Assembly (NCBI GenBank): GCA_023614405.1
Contig: CM042685.1
Span: 185,600,257 to 185,664,256, forward strand
DNA from: Avena insularis
Lineage: Eukaryota; Streptophyta; Magnoliopsida; Poales; Poaceae
DNA length: 64,000 nucleotides
Reading direction: 5' to 3'
Numbering within the stretch: the first letter of the stretch is position 1; every line of letters starts with the position of its first letter. Position numbers and translations under genes: made by a program. The notes beneath the pieces are model-generated. The model was not told the origin of the DNA, did not search any database, and was given only the letters and a program-made list of their open reading frames with translations. Below, one piece after another: positions 23,361 through 34,079 of this stretch.

Positions 23361-24174
23361 TTTTAACTTGCGGCCCAAAAGTTGAAGCACCAAGGCAACG
23401 CGGGTCCGACTTCATCGGTATTGGATCGCGATACCCCGAGTTGGCGTGCCAAATGCTCAGAGGGTATTTTTAGGCACGAATTCAACAAACCGTTTGAGCA
23501 CGGGAAAACTCGCTAACGCCCGTCAAATTGGGCCCCGCCTGTCACTTTTGACCGTCAGGTCGCTGCCATCCTAGCTGCCATATAGACTTGTAGTGCTGAC
23601 GCCCTCGTGTTCAAACAGTGTTTTTGACCCGGCCTTCTTCTTCCCCAAAGGGGCGATCTGTGGTCACCGCCATGGTGCGGAGCTTGAAAGGAATTCCTTC
23701 AGCGGCGAGATCCGGCACCCGGCTGAACCTGATCGGTCTCGCCCTCCTCCTGCCAAACCGGAGCTCGACCCATGGCACGGCAGCACCCTTGGCATGGCAT
23801 CGGGACAAGATTTAGGTCCCGTTGTCCTCCTCCAAAATCCGAGCTCGTTGTGGTCGCACCCGCACCAGCCAGGGTGCCTTACTCTCTTAACCCCAAGGCC
23901 ACATCCACTCTGTTCGGCACAATGCCAACAAGGCGAAATTCCATCCAGTTTTCTTCTTGTGATTGTGATAGAAAACATGTACTGATATGTTGTTTACTAG
24001 ACTTTCATTTAAAATTAGTAGCTCCATGATGAAGAAAAACAGTGAACCTAAATGGGATAACAATGAATACCATAGTCTGTACTTTGCATTGCATCAACAA
24101 GGGCTCGTTGAAAAAGCATGTTACCAAGAGAGTGGAGTTCATCAGCCATTGCCAAAAAATATGGGAACAAATCA
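23361..24174. other. GC-rich intergenic DNA with an uncharacterised open frame
   Basis: A plus frame of 130 codons (23,593-23,985) and overlapping frames on both strands exist, but none shows a recognisable domain. GC-rich composition alone can explain the open frames. It could be promoter or leader DNA of a lost gene. Confidence 0.25.
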
Positions 24175-24295
24175 ATGAGCGATTGAATGCAAATACGCGA
24201 AGAGAAGCTAGATCCACGTCATCAATCATCAATAGGCGGCACATTATAGTGATGCATTCAAATATGTAACAATAACATTGTTGGCAGTGTTGCTA
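24175..24295 (+). repeat. Direct repeat upstream of the F-box pseudogene (copy 1)
   Basis: The text from GAGCGATTGAATGCAAATAC onward recurs at 26,168-26,290 in the same orientation with few changes (shared CATCAATCATCAATAGG and AGTGATGCATTCAAATA). The two copies bracket the F-box/DUF295 pseudogene. Confidence 0.8.
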
Positions 24296-24612
24296 GCTAT
24301 TTGTATGAGCTATTCATTTTATATGATTGTGGCACCTTACTTTCCTGGATACTAGTAAACTTTAAACTAAACCCCCCCGCATTAACTTGCTCGTGTAGCA
24401 ATGCCCCGCATTTACTTGACAGGAACCGAACCAACAAGAGAGATTGCATGCGGGATCGTTGGCGGTTAGGCTTGTGATTGCTATGTGCATGCGGTCGTCT
24501 CATTTTCACACGCTTCCCTTGGCATTCCCAGGCCTTCTTTAATAATTTTCTGTCTCTAGAACCGCTTCCTCTACCATTCAACGGGACTGAGACCACACGA
24601 ACACCATCATCC
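24296..24612. other. Upstream region of the F-box pseudogene
   Basis: Presumed 5' flank and leader of the pseudogene that starts at 24,613. I cannot point to a certain TATA box. Confidence 0.3.
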
Positions 24613-26100
24613 ATGGCCGGCAACAAGCCGCAGGATTCGCCGTGGGCTAATCTCCCTGAGGGATTCGTGCAGAAGATAGGTGACATCTTCCTGTCGACGA
24701 ACGACTTCGATAACTACGCTGCCTTCCGGGCAGTCTGTAGCACCTGGCGCAGCTTCATGGAGGAGCACTTTATACCAGCCAACTGGATTGTTCTAGAGCA
24801 CCAGTTGTCGGACGAGTATGGGGTAGACAACACCGCCATCACATTGTTGAACATGAGAACCGTCCGCTACATTGAGAAGAACATTAGTCGGGTTATTCGC
24901 AGGTGCTTTCTTGATATTCATCTGTATATGTGCGATCCTTTTTTGCGTTCACCTCCTATACGATATGTTTTTCAAGTTTTGTTTCTCCACCTACTTGTTT
25001 ACCTTGATTGAATCTCTGTCTGTTTACCTTGACTGAATCTCTGCTTCTCTCTGTGTGTGTGTGTGTGTGTGTGTCTGGAAGGTACTTTTACGTCAGTAGC
25101 ACAACCGGTGGGATCCTTGTGCTTGGACAGAAGGTGTAGCTGTACAAGACACAGTTGTACAACCCCTTATCGGGCGCTATCAAGAGCCTTAGGGTGGAGA
25201 TACCGACCGAGCAGGTGGCTTCAGTCGTTGTGACGATGTTCCCGTCGTTGATGGTGTTTACATCAAACCTTCAGAACACCATCATTCGGTGGGCGGATGA
25301 GGGCACGGAGTAAGGCAGTCGCTCGGTCTTTGGTGAAGGGTGGTACACGCCGAATGACTTCGCTAAACTCTGGAGCATGACATCTTACGCCGGTGATGTT
25401 TTCATCGCTGACAGATACGGGTCTGTCCTCTCGACTATGCCTATTGCTTCTCATGAAGATGTCCAGATGCAGCGCTTCGCATGGACCCTGGAGATGCATG
25501 CCACCGTTGCAGGCCCTATTCCGAGCTGCCGGTACCCGGAGAATCGTTTTTACCTCGTCATGTCCGACGAGGAGTTGTTGTTCGTTGTGAGTGGACCGGT
25601 CTACGGCGGCAGGCCCATTGTTTACCAGGTTGATACATAGAACCATGTCCTTCATCCGATCAGAGGTATTGTCAGCCATGCTCTCTTTGTTGCTGAAAAT
25701 TGGTGCATCTACGTCGACAACACCAGGGTACCCACGGTGCAGGCCGGAAGCATCTACTATCCGGAACTAACCGAGATTAGATCTTACAACTTTGAGGCTC
25801 TTGCGTGGGAAGAGTAGCCAAGGGTTGTCCATGGGTATGGAGTAGGAGGATTATGGATCAATGATCGTCCTTTCGAACTAGATTGGTTGCTGGCAGAGTA
25901 TTGCAGAATCATCGAGCATTCTGAGCTGCAGATGGTGCCGCCTTATGGCGAATATGGTACCACCCACTATGATTTACTACGACGGCTACCCGTCAGATTG
26001 ATGGATCATGTGGGTCTGGTCCTGTTGTATTCTCTTTCTGTGATTTATATGCAAGTGCAAGTTGTATGGTGTGCCTGTAATACAACGGATGAACGTGTTT
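24613..26100 (+). pseudogene. F-box / DUF295 protein pseudogene, two exons
   Basis: Exon 1 (24,613-24,902) starts at an ATG in a GC-rich context and encodes an F-box at residues 14-48 (NLPEGFVQKIGDIFLS to FRAVCSTWRSF). The intron (24,903-25,081, GT...AG) contains a TG microsatellite at 25,052-25,074. Exon 2 continues in phase with YFYVSSTTGGILVLG and carries DUF295 landmarks: YNPLSG, a central beta-propeller-like region (SYAGDVFIADRYG, ENRFYLVMSDEELLFVV), and IVSHALFVAENWCIYVD. Four stops interrupt exon 2 at 25,137 (TAG), 25,311 (TAA), 25,638 (TAG) and 25,815 (TAG), yet the frame is never shifted and remains readable to about 26,100. Intact members act as substrate receptors of SCF ubiquitin ligases; this copy cannot make a full protein. 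A related pseudogene lies tail-to-tail at 26,712-28,785. Confidence 0.88.
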
Positions 26101-26167
26101 CAAAAAAATCATGTGTTGTACCTCTTTCAATTTCACTGTTTTTCTATGTACGTGTAGTAATTCTGAT

Positions 26168-26290
26168 CCATGAGCGATTGAATGTAAATACGCGAAGAGA
26201 AGCTAGACCCATGTCATCAATCATCAATAGGTGGCACATTCTAGTGATGCATTCAAATACGTACACATTCATAACAATAACACTGTCGGC
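26168..26290 (+). repeat. Direct repeat downstream of the F-box pseudogene (copy 2)
   Basis: Partner of 24,175-24,295. It begins GAGCGATTGAATGTAAATAC. Confidence 0.8.
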
Positions 26291-26711
26291 AGATTGCCAA
26301 CTTGAAAATGCAATTAACTTGAAGTGGTTGTTATCCCGAGCAAAATGCCTGGTATACACATGACCCTTGGAAGTTCTATGTTGCAATTATGCTGTTGTGG
26401 GCAGGGAAAGGAAAGATGGGCTTCACTGAATATTACGTAGTTAGGCATAACTTAGTCATACACACATAGTCTTAACTTGTTCTTACACAAATAAGCAAAG
26501 CAGTCTTACACCGCCGGAACTTCCGGCGAGCCAACCGGCGAACCGGCCATTAGAGCTGGTGGCATCGTCGGAACGAACCAGAGTGCTGTGTTTGGCCGTC
26601 TCTCATTCTTTATCAAATTGTACAACCCTAATGATGAGCCAGTGGCAGGCCCCCTCCCGAGATGTGGATTCGGCTCTAGGTCGGATCTAGAGTGTCAACA
26701 TAATAAATGCG
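26291..26711. other. Intergenic DNA between convergent pseudogenes
   Basis: No gene. A short palindromic element CGCCGGAACTTCCGGCG lies near 26,510 and resembles the GGAACTTCCGG motif of the solo LTR at 6,458-10,282, but the match is too short to call a transposon fragment. Confidence 0.35.
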
Positions 26712-28785
26712 TCAGTGCGCAGCAAACACACAGTCTACTATCAACACTGGGAGTGTTGGCACCTCAGCAACAACAACACTATGTTCTCCCTGGACTCCAG
26801 TAGCAGCCTCTGCTGGTATCTCGTTAGCTTCACCAGCAGCATCAGCAAATATTTCGTCAGCTTCACCAGCAGCAGCATTAGCGAGTATTTCGTCAGCTTC
26901 ACCAGGAGCAGCAGCTAGTTCTTCATCAGCTCCACCACCACCACCAGCAGCATCATCAGGAGACGGGGCTGCCTGAGCAATTACAGGTTCAACATCTTCA
27001 GGGGCTCCGAGGAAGAAAGGGTGGTTAATCCCAAGAAACAGAGATTGTCCCTTCAGATTGTCGACTCTGCTCCAGACCTGTTCTACTGGGTCTTTTGATG
27101 GACACGCGGACCTTGAGAAAACGTGACACCACAACGATGGGTATGGAGAAAGTTGTGTCCCCATATGTTTTATTGTATCACCAACACTGTTTATTGCTCC
27201 CCTGATATGAATCCACATGAGTTCAGCACCCTGGTTGACATCGTCTCTGAGAGGTGCAAGGAACTAGCTCCGTGATACAGGATTAGCATCTACTACTACA
27301 TCTTCGATCACCAGAGCTGGAATGACGCGTGGGGTTGTGTGTGTACCTGCGTGTTACCTTTAGTTAGTAAGAAGAATTTTGAATGGGAATTTACATTATA
27401 TATGACACCATGACTCACCCCAGGTGAACGGCTCCCAAACACACACATCGCCGCTAGGTTCAGTGACCGCGTAAATGCGTTGCGATATGTCGTCATACAC
27501 GCTGGAGGTGAAGACGGCGTCGACAACTTCTCCGGCCGCGGATGGTCGTCGCGCAAGACTGTCCATTCATTGTTATCTAGGCATCTAATGAATGTGATTG
27601 CCTTGTCGAACACCGCTAAGATTTTGTAGTGCCAAGTCTTCCACACCAGGAGAGGCTTTTGTGGGAGCTGTACCTTCAGGAGATCAAGTTCTGCCATGTT
27701 GAACCTGTAAGCGAATTCATATTTTGGCTGCGTCCACCCATGGTTGAATGCAGTAATGCTGACACCCACTACATATGGCGGTGTAAGTCTCAATGATCTG
27801 TAGACATTTTTAGATTCCAAGTACTCCCATCCTCAGATAAATGGACCAGCCACTCCCCGTTTTCACCCACCTAGTTCTGCTCATCATCCATTTTCGCCTC
27901 CTCTATCTCCTTGATATTCACCACTACTGATTGCGACCACTTATCCAGCAGCATCAGTTTTGCATAAACATTCTGCAAAATTTTGTTGTCAGTTGGTAGA
28001 ATCACCTAGCATGGATTCCATTGCAAATACAATTTGACACCACTGCGCTCGGATTAAAGTATTATATATGACTGTCTCCTTAGCTCTTCCCTAAATTTTG
28101 CTTGTGTCATTACGAAAATACCCAATATATCGAGTAGGAGCAGAGCTTCCTCCGAACAAACTTCTAGCGGTGATCATAAACAACTAGGGACATAATAGTG
28201 TTAAATCGTCTAGTTTGTTTATTTTTTAGAAAACAAAATATCACCTAGCAGACATTCCATTGCAAATCCAAATTGACACCTCAGCTATCACCTAAATTAA
28301 GACTGTATCACTACGAAAATACCAGAATATCAAGTGCAAGCAGAGCTTCCTCTATACAGAATAGTCTTAAATGGTTCAATTTGTTCAAACTGCGCGTGAA
28401 CATAACACGTTCGCCGGAAGGAACATAGGATTTCGACGAAATTTCATCACATATGAATCAACGGTATGACTGAGTCAATAAGCAAGATACTGGAACTTAC
28501 GTGGCCGTCGTGGTCGTTTAGCCATATGCTGGTATCGGGGTAAAGAAGGCCTGGCATGCCGAACGGTTGTTCTTCCATTTCCCAGATTGGCGGGCGGAAG
28601 ACAGGGATGCAGCGACCGAGCCGACCAGCGTTGACGATGTCTAACTCCTTCACGACCCTGTACACGTCCGTAGGGTTGAGGTTTGGCCATCTCCAATCCT
28701 CGTGGTGGCGGTCGCCATGGCCAGGCGCGTCATCGTCGTTGTCTGCCTTACGCTTCAGCGTGCGGCAGCCCCACGGTTTACCCAT
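26712..28785 (-). pseudogene. DUF295-type (KIB1-4-like) gene, probably a pseudogene, several exons
   Basis: Exon 1 (28,785 down to 28,501) encodes 95 residues from MGKPWGC and ends at a good donor (CAC|GTAAGT). It contains FRPPIWEMEEQPFGMPGLLYP, which fits the N-terminal half of DUF295 proteins without an obvious F-box. Further text near 27,990-27,830 (KLMLLDKWSQSVVVNIKE) and 27,820-27,440 (NNEWTVLRDDHPRPE) continues the domain. The expected continuation EVVDAVFTSSVYDD, then IYAVTEPSGDVCVWEPF, is one frame over near 27,525, which implies a 1-base shift, and a stop occurs near 27,870. The C-terminal exon has DNLKGQSLFLGINHPFFL, the family's conserved end. It is followed by an acidic tail of GEADEI-like repeats down to the stop at 26,712. 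Exon limits other than exon 1 are approximate. Confidence 0.7.
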
Positions 28786-28954
28786 GGCGGCAAATGGAGG
28801 CTGGAATCAGGAAGATTAATGGACGCGGTGTGATCCGGAGGCGGATGGATTCCTGAGTGGATGGAATCAGGGAGGGAAGTAGTTGTTCGAGTAGGGAGCG
28901 AGGAACCGCCGCCGCCGGTCTCGTCCACGTGGAATACAAGGAGGGGGTGTGGTG

Positions 28955-29155
28955 GGTGTAATTAGTGAGGATTGGCATGGGGACCGTCTAAAGGGGGTGC
29001 AAAAATAAATCGTGAGGGGAAATGTATGGTCCGACCAGTCGGCGAGGGAAGGTCGGCACACACAAACGTGAGTATGCTTTGACTTGGATCGTGCATGGTG
29101 GACCTCAATTCTACTGCATGCAAGTGGCGCGGAACCAATTTCATCTAGCGCTTTG
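28955..29155. repeat. Duplicated upstream block (copy 1)
   Basis: This segment, 5' of the minus-strand gene starting at 28,785, matches 33,663-33,905. Shared text includes ACTTGGATCGTGCATGG, AACCAATTTCATC and CAAACGTGAGTA. It may carry promoter or leader sequence common to the neighbouring genes. Confidence 0.75.
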
Positions 29156-29179
29156 GTCGCCATGTAAAGAGCATCACTA

Positions 29180-29640
29180 GCAATGCAGCTGCCACATGGA
29201 AATTTGGAATGATGCACCAGTGTGATAGAAGTTGCATCACCACATCCACTTGAGTGTGTGTGGTCATGTGTATCATTGTGGTTTGGTAAAAACACATGCA
29301 ATAAATCTATGGAGTCCATGTGTCAAACCATGGTCATAAATCCCAAGAAAGCCACTCGAATGCAGCTGACATATGGAATGATGCACTGGTGTGATAGAAG
29401 TTGCATCACCACATCCATTGTAGTGTGTGTGGTCGTGTGGATCATTGTGGTTTGAAAATAAAATATGCAAATGACTCTGGGGACTCCGTGTGTCAAACCA
29501 TGGTCATAAATCGCCAGAAAGCCACTGTGATGCAGCTGCCACATATGGAATGATGCACTAGTGGGACGTAAGATGCATCACAACATCCACTTGAGTGTGT
29601 GTGGTCATGTGGATCATTGTGGTTTGGTAAAAGCATCTGA
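29180..29640. repeat. Tandem repeat of about 170 bp, three units
   Basis: The landmark GGAATGATGCAC recurs at about 29,206, 29,375 and 29,547 (spacing 169 and 172), together with CACCACATCCACTTGAGTGT and CAAACCATGGTCATAAATC. The copies differ by scattered substitutions. The short minus frames rich in His/Asp come from the repeat and are not genes. Confidence 0.85.
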
Positions 29641-31500
29641 AAAGTACATTTGATCTTCTGTGATCCCAATGTGATGTAAAACCACACAAGCATGCAATTA
29701 GAAGGTTTCAAATTGTAGTTTTGGTACTTGCTTCACAAATGAAAGCCCTTTTTGAGTTTGAGGGTGAAAATTTTGAAAATTTCAAACCAAAATGGCTAGA
29801 TACAATTCAGGATGGGAACGGGCCGGGTCGCCCCGCCGGGTCTCTGGCCCGACCCAAAATACGAGGCCGTTGGGTCAGCCGGGTCGGCCACATACAAGAA
29901 TTGGGTCAGCGGAGCCGGCTTCGAGTGACCCAACGGGTCAACAAGGTCGACCCATTCCTGAGTATTGCACTCGATCGGTACAACTAAGCTAGCTCTAATC
30001 GTTTCATTTGTTCTGAAGCTAGCTTTGTCCGCACTCCGCAAGTAGCATCAGATCAAACTCCTGTTATACACGTACTGGAATTTTATTAAGCATTCAAGTT
30101 TTTGCTACTCCATCCCGACGTACATACGTACTGACATTGGTTAATTGGATTTGTGGCCACCAAATCCATAGCTTACCATAAAAAAATCCATCTAGCTCGC
30201 TTAATACTTATGACAATAACCATCGGCTAATTCACCATCAGGATACTAATTAGCAATCCCATCAGCTAGCTAACCCTTTGTACACTTACTGGAGTCAATT
30301 AGCTCTATCTTCCTTTATAAACTGGATGTGAAAAGAGCTAAAATTAAATTTGTGGTTGTTGTAAACTTTATTTATTTTACATCATCATGAATTCTTTCGT
30401 AACACAATCAAAAAAATTATTTAAGCTAAAATTTGGGTCGGCCCCGAGTACCCATTGGGTCGACGAGGCCGCCAACTTCTCTTGAAATGGGTCGACCCTG
30501 GCCTCGCAAATTGGCCTTGAGGCCAATGGGGCCAGGTCCAAGGCCAGGTCCGGGCCGGCCCATTCCCATCCTGAGATACAATGCTACCGTCATTAGGAAT
30601 GTGGTGATACTCCTTGTTCCAAATTTGAGTCCATTTGAAGAACGGTAGATGAAAACATGGTACACAAGTTGCTCTTTTGAGTAGTCAGACATGATCGTTG
30701 ACCTAACTACCCCCACATTACAGAGTGGACTGCTAGGGGGACATTTTTTCAAAAGTTTGTCATTTTTATTCATTATATTTGCCACACAATGAACAAATTT
30801 GAAGGTTTCCAGGAGAATTTATCAATTTATTATGAAATTTACAACGCTTGGTCAACCCAGGGTTGACTAGAGTCCTTCGAGAGATTGTGAAAGCATATGA
30901 AAAGTACAAGCGATGTTATGTGGTCCCAATGTGATGTACAACCACACAAGGATCTGAAGGTTACAAATTTTAGTTTTGCTACTTGCTTGATAAATGAAAC
31001 CATGTTTATGAGTTTGAGGGTGATTTTTTTAAATTTTGAAACCATAATGGCTAGATAGAATGCTAGCATCATTAGGGACATGGTAATATACCATTGTTTG
31101 AATAAAGGTAGATGTAAAAATGGTAGACAAGTGGTTGTATCGAGTAGTCGGTCAGGCTCGTTGAGCTAACTAGCCCACATTTCATAGTCGACCGCTAGGG
31201 GGGCATTTTTTCCATGTTTGACATTTTTCTTGCAAAGTATTTGTCATACAATGACCAAATTTCAAGGTTTCACAAGAATTTGAGAATTTCTAATTTTATT
31301 ATGAAATTTACAAGGTTTGATCAAAACAGGGTCAAAATGTGATGTACGATCACACAAGCATGCATCTAGAAGGATTCAAATTGTAGTGTTTGTACTTGCT
31401 TCACAAATTAAATCCTGTTTTTGAGTTTGAGGGTGAAATTTTTAAAATCTTCAAAACAACATGGCAAGATAAAATGCATGCTATCATCATTATGTAACAT
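29640..31500. repeat. Diverged tandem repeat of about 410-480 bp, 2-3 units, one split by a transposon
   Basis: Landmarks: ACCACACAAGCATGC or variant at about 29,682, 30,940 and 31,350; AATGGCTAGATA at about 29,791, 31,047 and (changed) 31,460; GACATTTTTTC or GGCATTTTTTC near 30,738 and 31,202. Removing the 776 bp added by the hAT insertion gives spacings of about 484 and 410 bp. No coding content was recognised. Confidence 0.75.
29807..30574. mobile_element. Non-autonomous hAT-type transposon, 768 bp
   Basis: Ends are inverted repeats: TCAGGATGGGAACGGGCCGG on the left and, read inward from the right, TCAGGATGGGAATGGGCCGG. Both are flanked by the 8-bp direct duplication GATACAAT (29,799-29,806 and 30,575-30,582). 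An 8-bp duplication with CAGG-type ends is the hAT signature. Subterminal DNA is packed with GGGTCG/GACCC-type motifs in both orientations, as expected for transposase-binding sites. The AT-rich middle shows no transposase. The related repeat unit at 31,047 lacks the insertion and carries a single GATAGAAT at that spot, giving an empty-site comparison inside the window. Confidence 0.92.
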
Positions 31501-31656
31501 GGCGCAAACGCAAGTATATAATTACACAATAAGTCATGATGATTTCCATACATATTAAACATGGTTCGTACACTAATAATTCCACATGACCAATAGAAGT
31601 TCTTGACAAGCTACCAGACATATACAGAAACATAACTGAAAGTAGTAAAATTTAAT

Positions 31657-33169
31657 TCACTCCTCATCAAACCACTTGATGCGCTTGCCATCTTTCCTAG
31701 GAGACCAACGACCATCATTCCATCTGTCGCTTGTGTTATTGGCCTCCCACTGTTGACGATATAAAAGTTCATCCCACCTGGAAGGGGCCTTGGCTTCCCT
31801 ATCTTCATTGCGAGTTTAGCGGCTTCAGCTGCTGACCTCTCTGTTGCGGCTTCAGTCATTTGCAGCCTCTCTGTTCTTGATTTCAGGATCATGCTCATCT
31901 ATTCTGCATTTCTGACAAAGTCCTCCCCTTTCCTTGTGTTCCCTCTTGCAACTGGGGCAAACACACGAGAAAAGTTTGAAAGAAATGGATCTGAGCATAT
32001 AGCCGGTAGGTCATGTAAGCATCTATGGCTGCATACTTCAGGTTTATATCAGACAATGGCGTCTCCTCCCAAAAACCGTGCCTATCTTCAGGGAAAACTT
32101 CCTTCATTTTGGTGTACGACGGATCAATGATTCTAGCCATGAGACTAGCCATTCCATCCCTCTTCTAGTCCCCTTTGATCTTGACAAGATCTTGAATATC
32201 GATCCACTTGTGCTCAGGAATTTTGATTCCCGCATGAGAAAACTTGATAGAATCAGATGTTTTGTCGACAGTGCAGAAAACAATTCCTTTATGAACAAGG
32301 AATTGGTGAAGTGCCGGACACTTCTTGTCAGTCCTGGAAGTATGTAGTTTGTCATCATAAAATGCATGACCAAAACAATGACAAAATGAGTAACTACAAA
32401 TGTTGTCCATGCAATATCATCATCTCTAAATATAGTTTTAAGGTACAAAAGTTTAGTAAATGCAAAATCAAGACTCTCAAGTATGGCTTGTCATAATTTT
32501 TTTGGTTCTAATAAAATTCAATAGTTGCAACATGACCAAGTGGATAGATTCCATATGCAATAAAATTCACTAGTTGCAAAAATGCAGTACTTGCAAGATC
32601 CCCACTATAATAAAATTTGGTACTACAACTATTTAGACAATACAATACCACATCCTGAATAAAAATTGAAACAACAAAAATTTAGTAAATCCAAGATGAA
32701 CACTCAGTTATATAGTCATAATTCATTTGGTACTAACAGAATTCAGTAAATGCAATATGAGCATATGGAAAGATTGTAGTATTTGCGAGAACAACATTTG
32801 AGCAAATTTAGGACTAAGACTGTTTAGTAAAGGAAAGATCAACTGATTAAAATCATACGAGTGACCATTAAAAGTAAGAAAAACCTGAAAGTGGTGCACT
32901 AAATAGATCAGATCTACAAACCAGGAGTAGTGGTAGAGGAGGACGTGTTGCCTCATTGCCAGTTGAACGACGGCGGCCTGGTTTTTGTAGTATTCCTCCT
33001 CCTCGATGTACTCGATGTCCAATCCGACAAACTTGTCCTCGTCCTTCTCAAGCCATTCCTCGTACATCCTCAGGACTCGCACAACTGTATCCTCCTCGTT
33101 GGTGTAGAGGACATGTATCTCTGTATTGCCATGGGAAGTGAAGTTTGTCTCTCGAGTGTAACCTTCCAT
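31657..33169 (-). pseudogene. DEDD-type 3'-5' exonuclease domain protein (WRN-exonuclease-like), disrupted
   Basis: Exon 1 (33,169 down to 32,922) starts MEGYTRETNF and carries exonuclease motif I as KFVGLDIEY (Asp51 and Glu53). The intron (32,921-32,334) has GT...AG ends, and joining gives HYSWTDKKCPALHQFL in phase. Exon 2 carries GIVFCTVDK, then SHAGIKIPEHKWIDIQDL (motif II region), and motif III YAAIDAYMTYRLY with the Tyr-x3-Asp of the DEDDy subclass. An in-frame TAG interrupts it at 32,165-32,167 between motifs II and III. Downstream, a Cys-rich part (CKREHKERGGLCQKCR) and a polar C-terminus ending RKDGKRIKWFDEE (stop at 31,657) are readable, with a frame change and further stops between. 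Family members remove nucleotides from DNA or RNA 3' ends. The catalytic residues visible here are intact, but the reading frame is not. Confidence 0.8.
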
Positions 33170-33214
33170 GGAGGCAAGAAGATCAATGACATGAGTAAGA
33201 AGAAGGCTTTCAGC

Positions 33215-33435
33215 AAAACAAAGGGAAGGCTGGAACCATCGCTGCAATTCAGACGTCCCTGTGGAGAAGCGTGGCGGCGGCAAAGAGAATACAGAAAGAA
33301 CAACAGATGGGAAGGAGAAAACAGAGGATAGGAGGAAGAAGAAGAGGGCTTTCTTCGAAACAGGGGATATGCTGGAACCGTCGCTGCGATTTAGATGAAC
33401 TTGTGGAGACGCGTGGCGGTGGCCGTTCCATCTTC
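33215..33435. repeat. Local duplication of the exonuclease 5' leader
   Basis: Text around GGCTGGAACCATCGCTGC (about 33,229) recurs around GCTGGAACCGTCGCTGCG (about 33,371), each followed by TGTGGAGA-GCGTGGCGG. The spacing is about 140 bp. It lies just upstream of the minus-strand exonuclease gene. Confidence 0.7.
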
Positions 33436-33662
33436 TGAGTAAACAAATATTTAAAAGGAGCCCTCATTAAAAAGAATAATAACGAGGATATATGCATCTT
33501 GTGTTGTCACGTCAATTCAAGTTATCGGTCGTTTAGTCCTGTCCATTGCGTCACCTATAGCTCATGCGCTTTGCATCACTACTTATCACGTGTCAAATCC
33601 TACCATGCAATTTAATTGCGCATACATAGATCTCGTCCGCATGGAAGGCAAGAAAGGTGGGC
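33436..33662. other. Intergenic spacer
   Basis: No gene or repeat was recognised between the leader duplication and the duplicated block. Confidence 0.35.
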
Positions 33663-33905
33663 CGTAATTAGTGAGGGTGGGTATGGAGACCATCTAACGT
33701 GAGTACATTTGACTGCATGCAAGTGGCGCAGAACCAATTTCATGCAAGGAAGTGAAAAAATTAATCTTGAGGGGAACGTGGAGACCCACCTGTCAGCGAG
33801 TGAATGCACGCGCAAACGTGAGTACATTTGACTTGGATCGTGCATGGCGGACCTCGATTCCACTGCATTCAGGTGGCGTAGAACCAATTTCATCCAGCGC
33901 TCCCG
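33663..33905. repeat. Duplicated upstream block (copy 2), itself internally repeated
   Basis: Partner of 28,955-29,155. Within this copy, GTGAGTACATTTGACT and AACCAATTTCATGCA/ATCCA each occur twice (near 33,700-33,750 and 33,817-33,898), so the block has been duplicated again locally. It lies upstream of the minus-strand exonuclease gene and of the plus-strand ORF at 34,080. Confidence 0.75.
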
Positions 33906-34079
33906 CCTTTCTTTCCCGCTGCTTCCCGCGAGTTCTCGGTGTTTCCCGCCTCGTCCAGGCGCAACCATAAAAGTGGGAGGTCGCCGAGCTATCTTCGACC
34001 ATACCCACGTAACCCACAACACAAAAAACCACCATGCCTGGCCACCGGCGTCGACACGACGAGCTCTGTGGCAACCCCG

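Noticed and set aside
26505..26530. GGAACTTCCGG palindrome as a fragment of the 6,458-10,282 LTR family
   Set aside because: The match covers only the short palindromic motif. Flanking DNA does not align.
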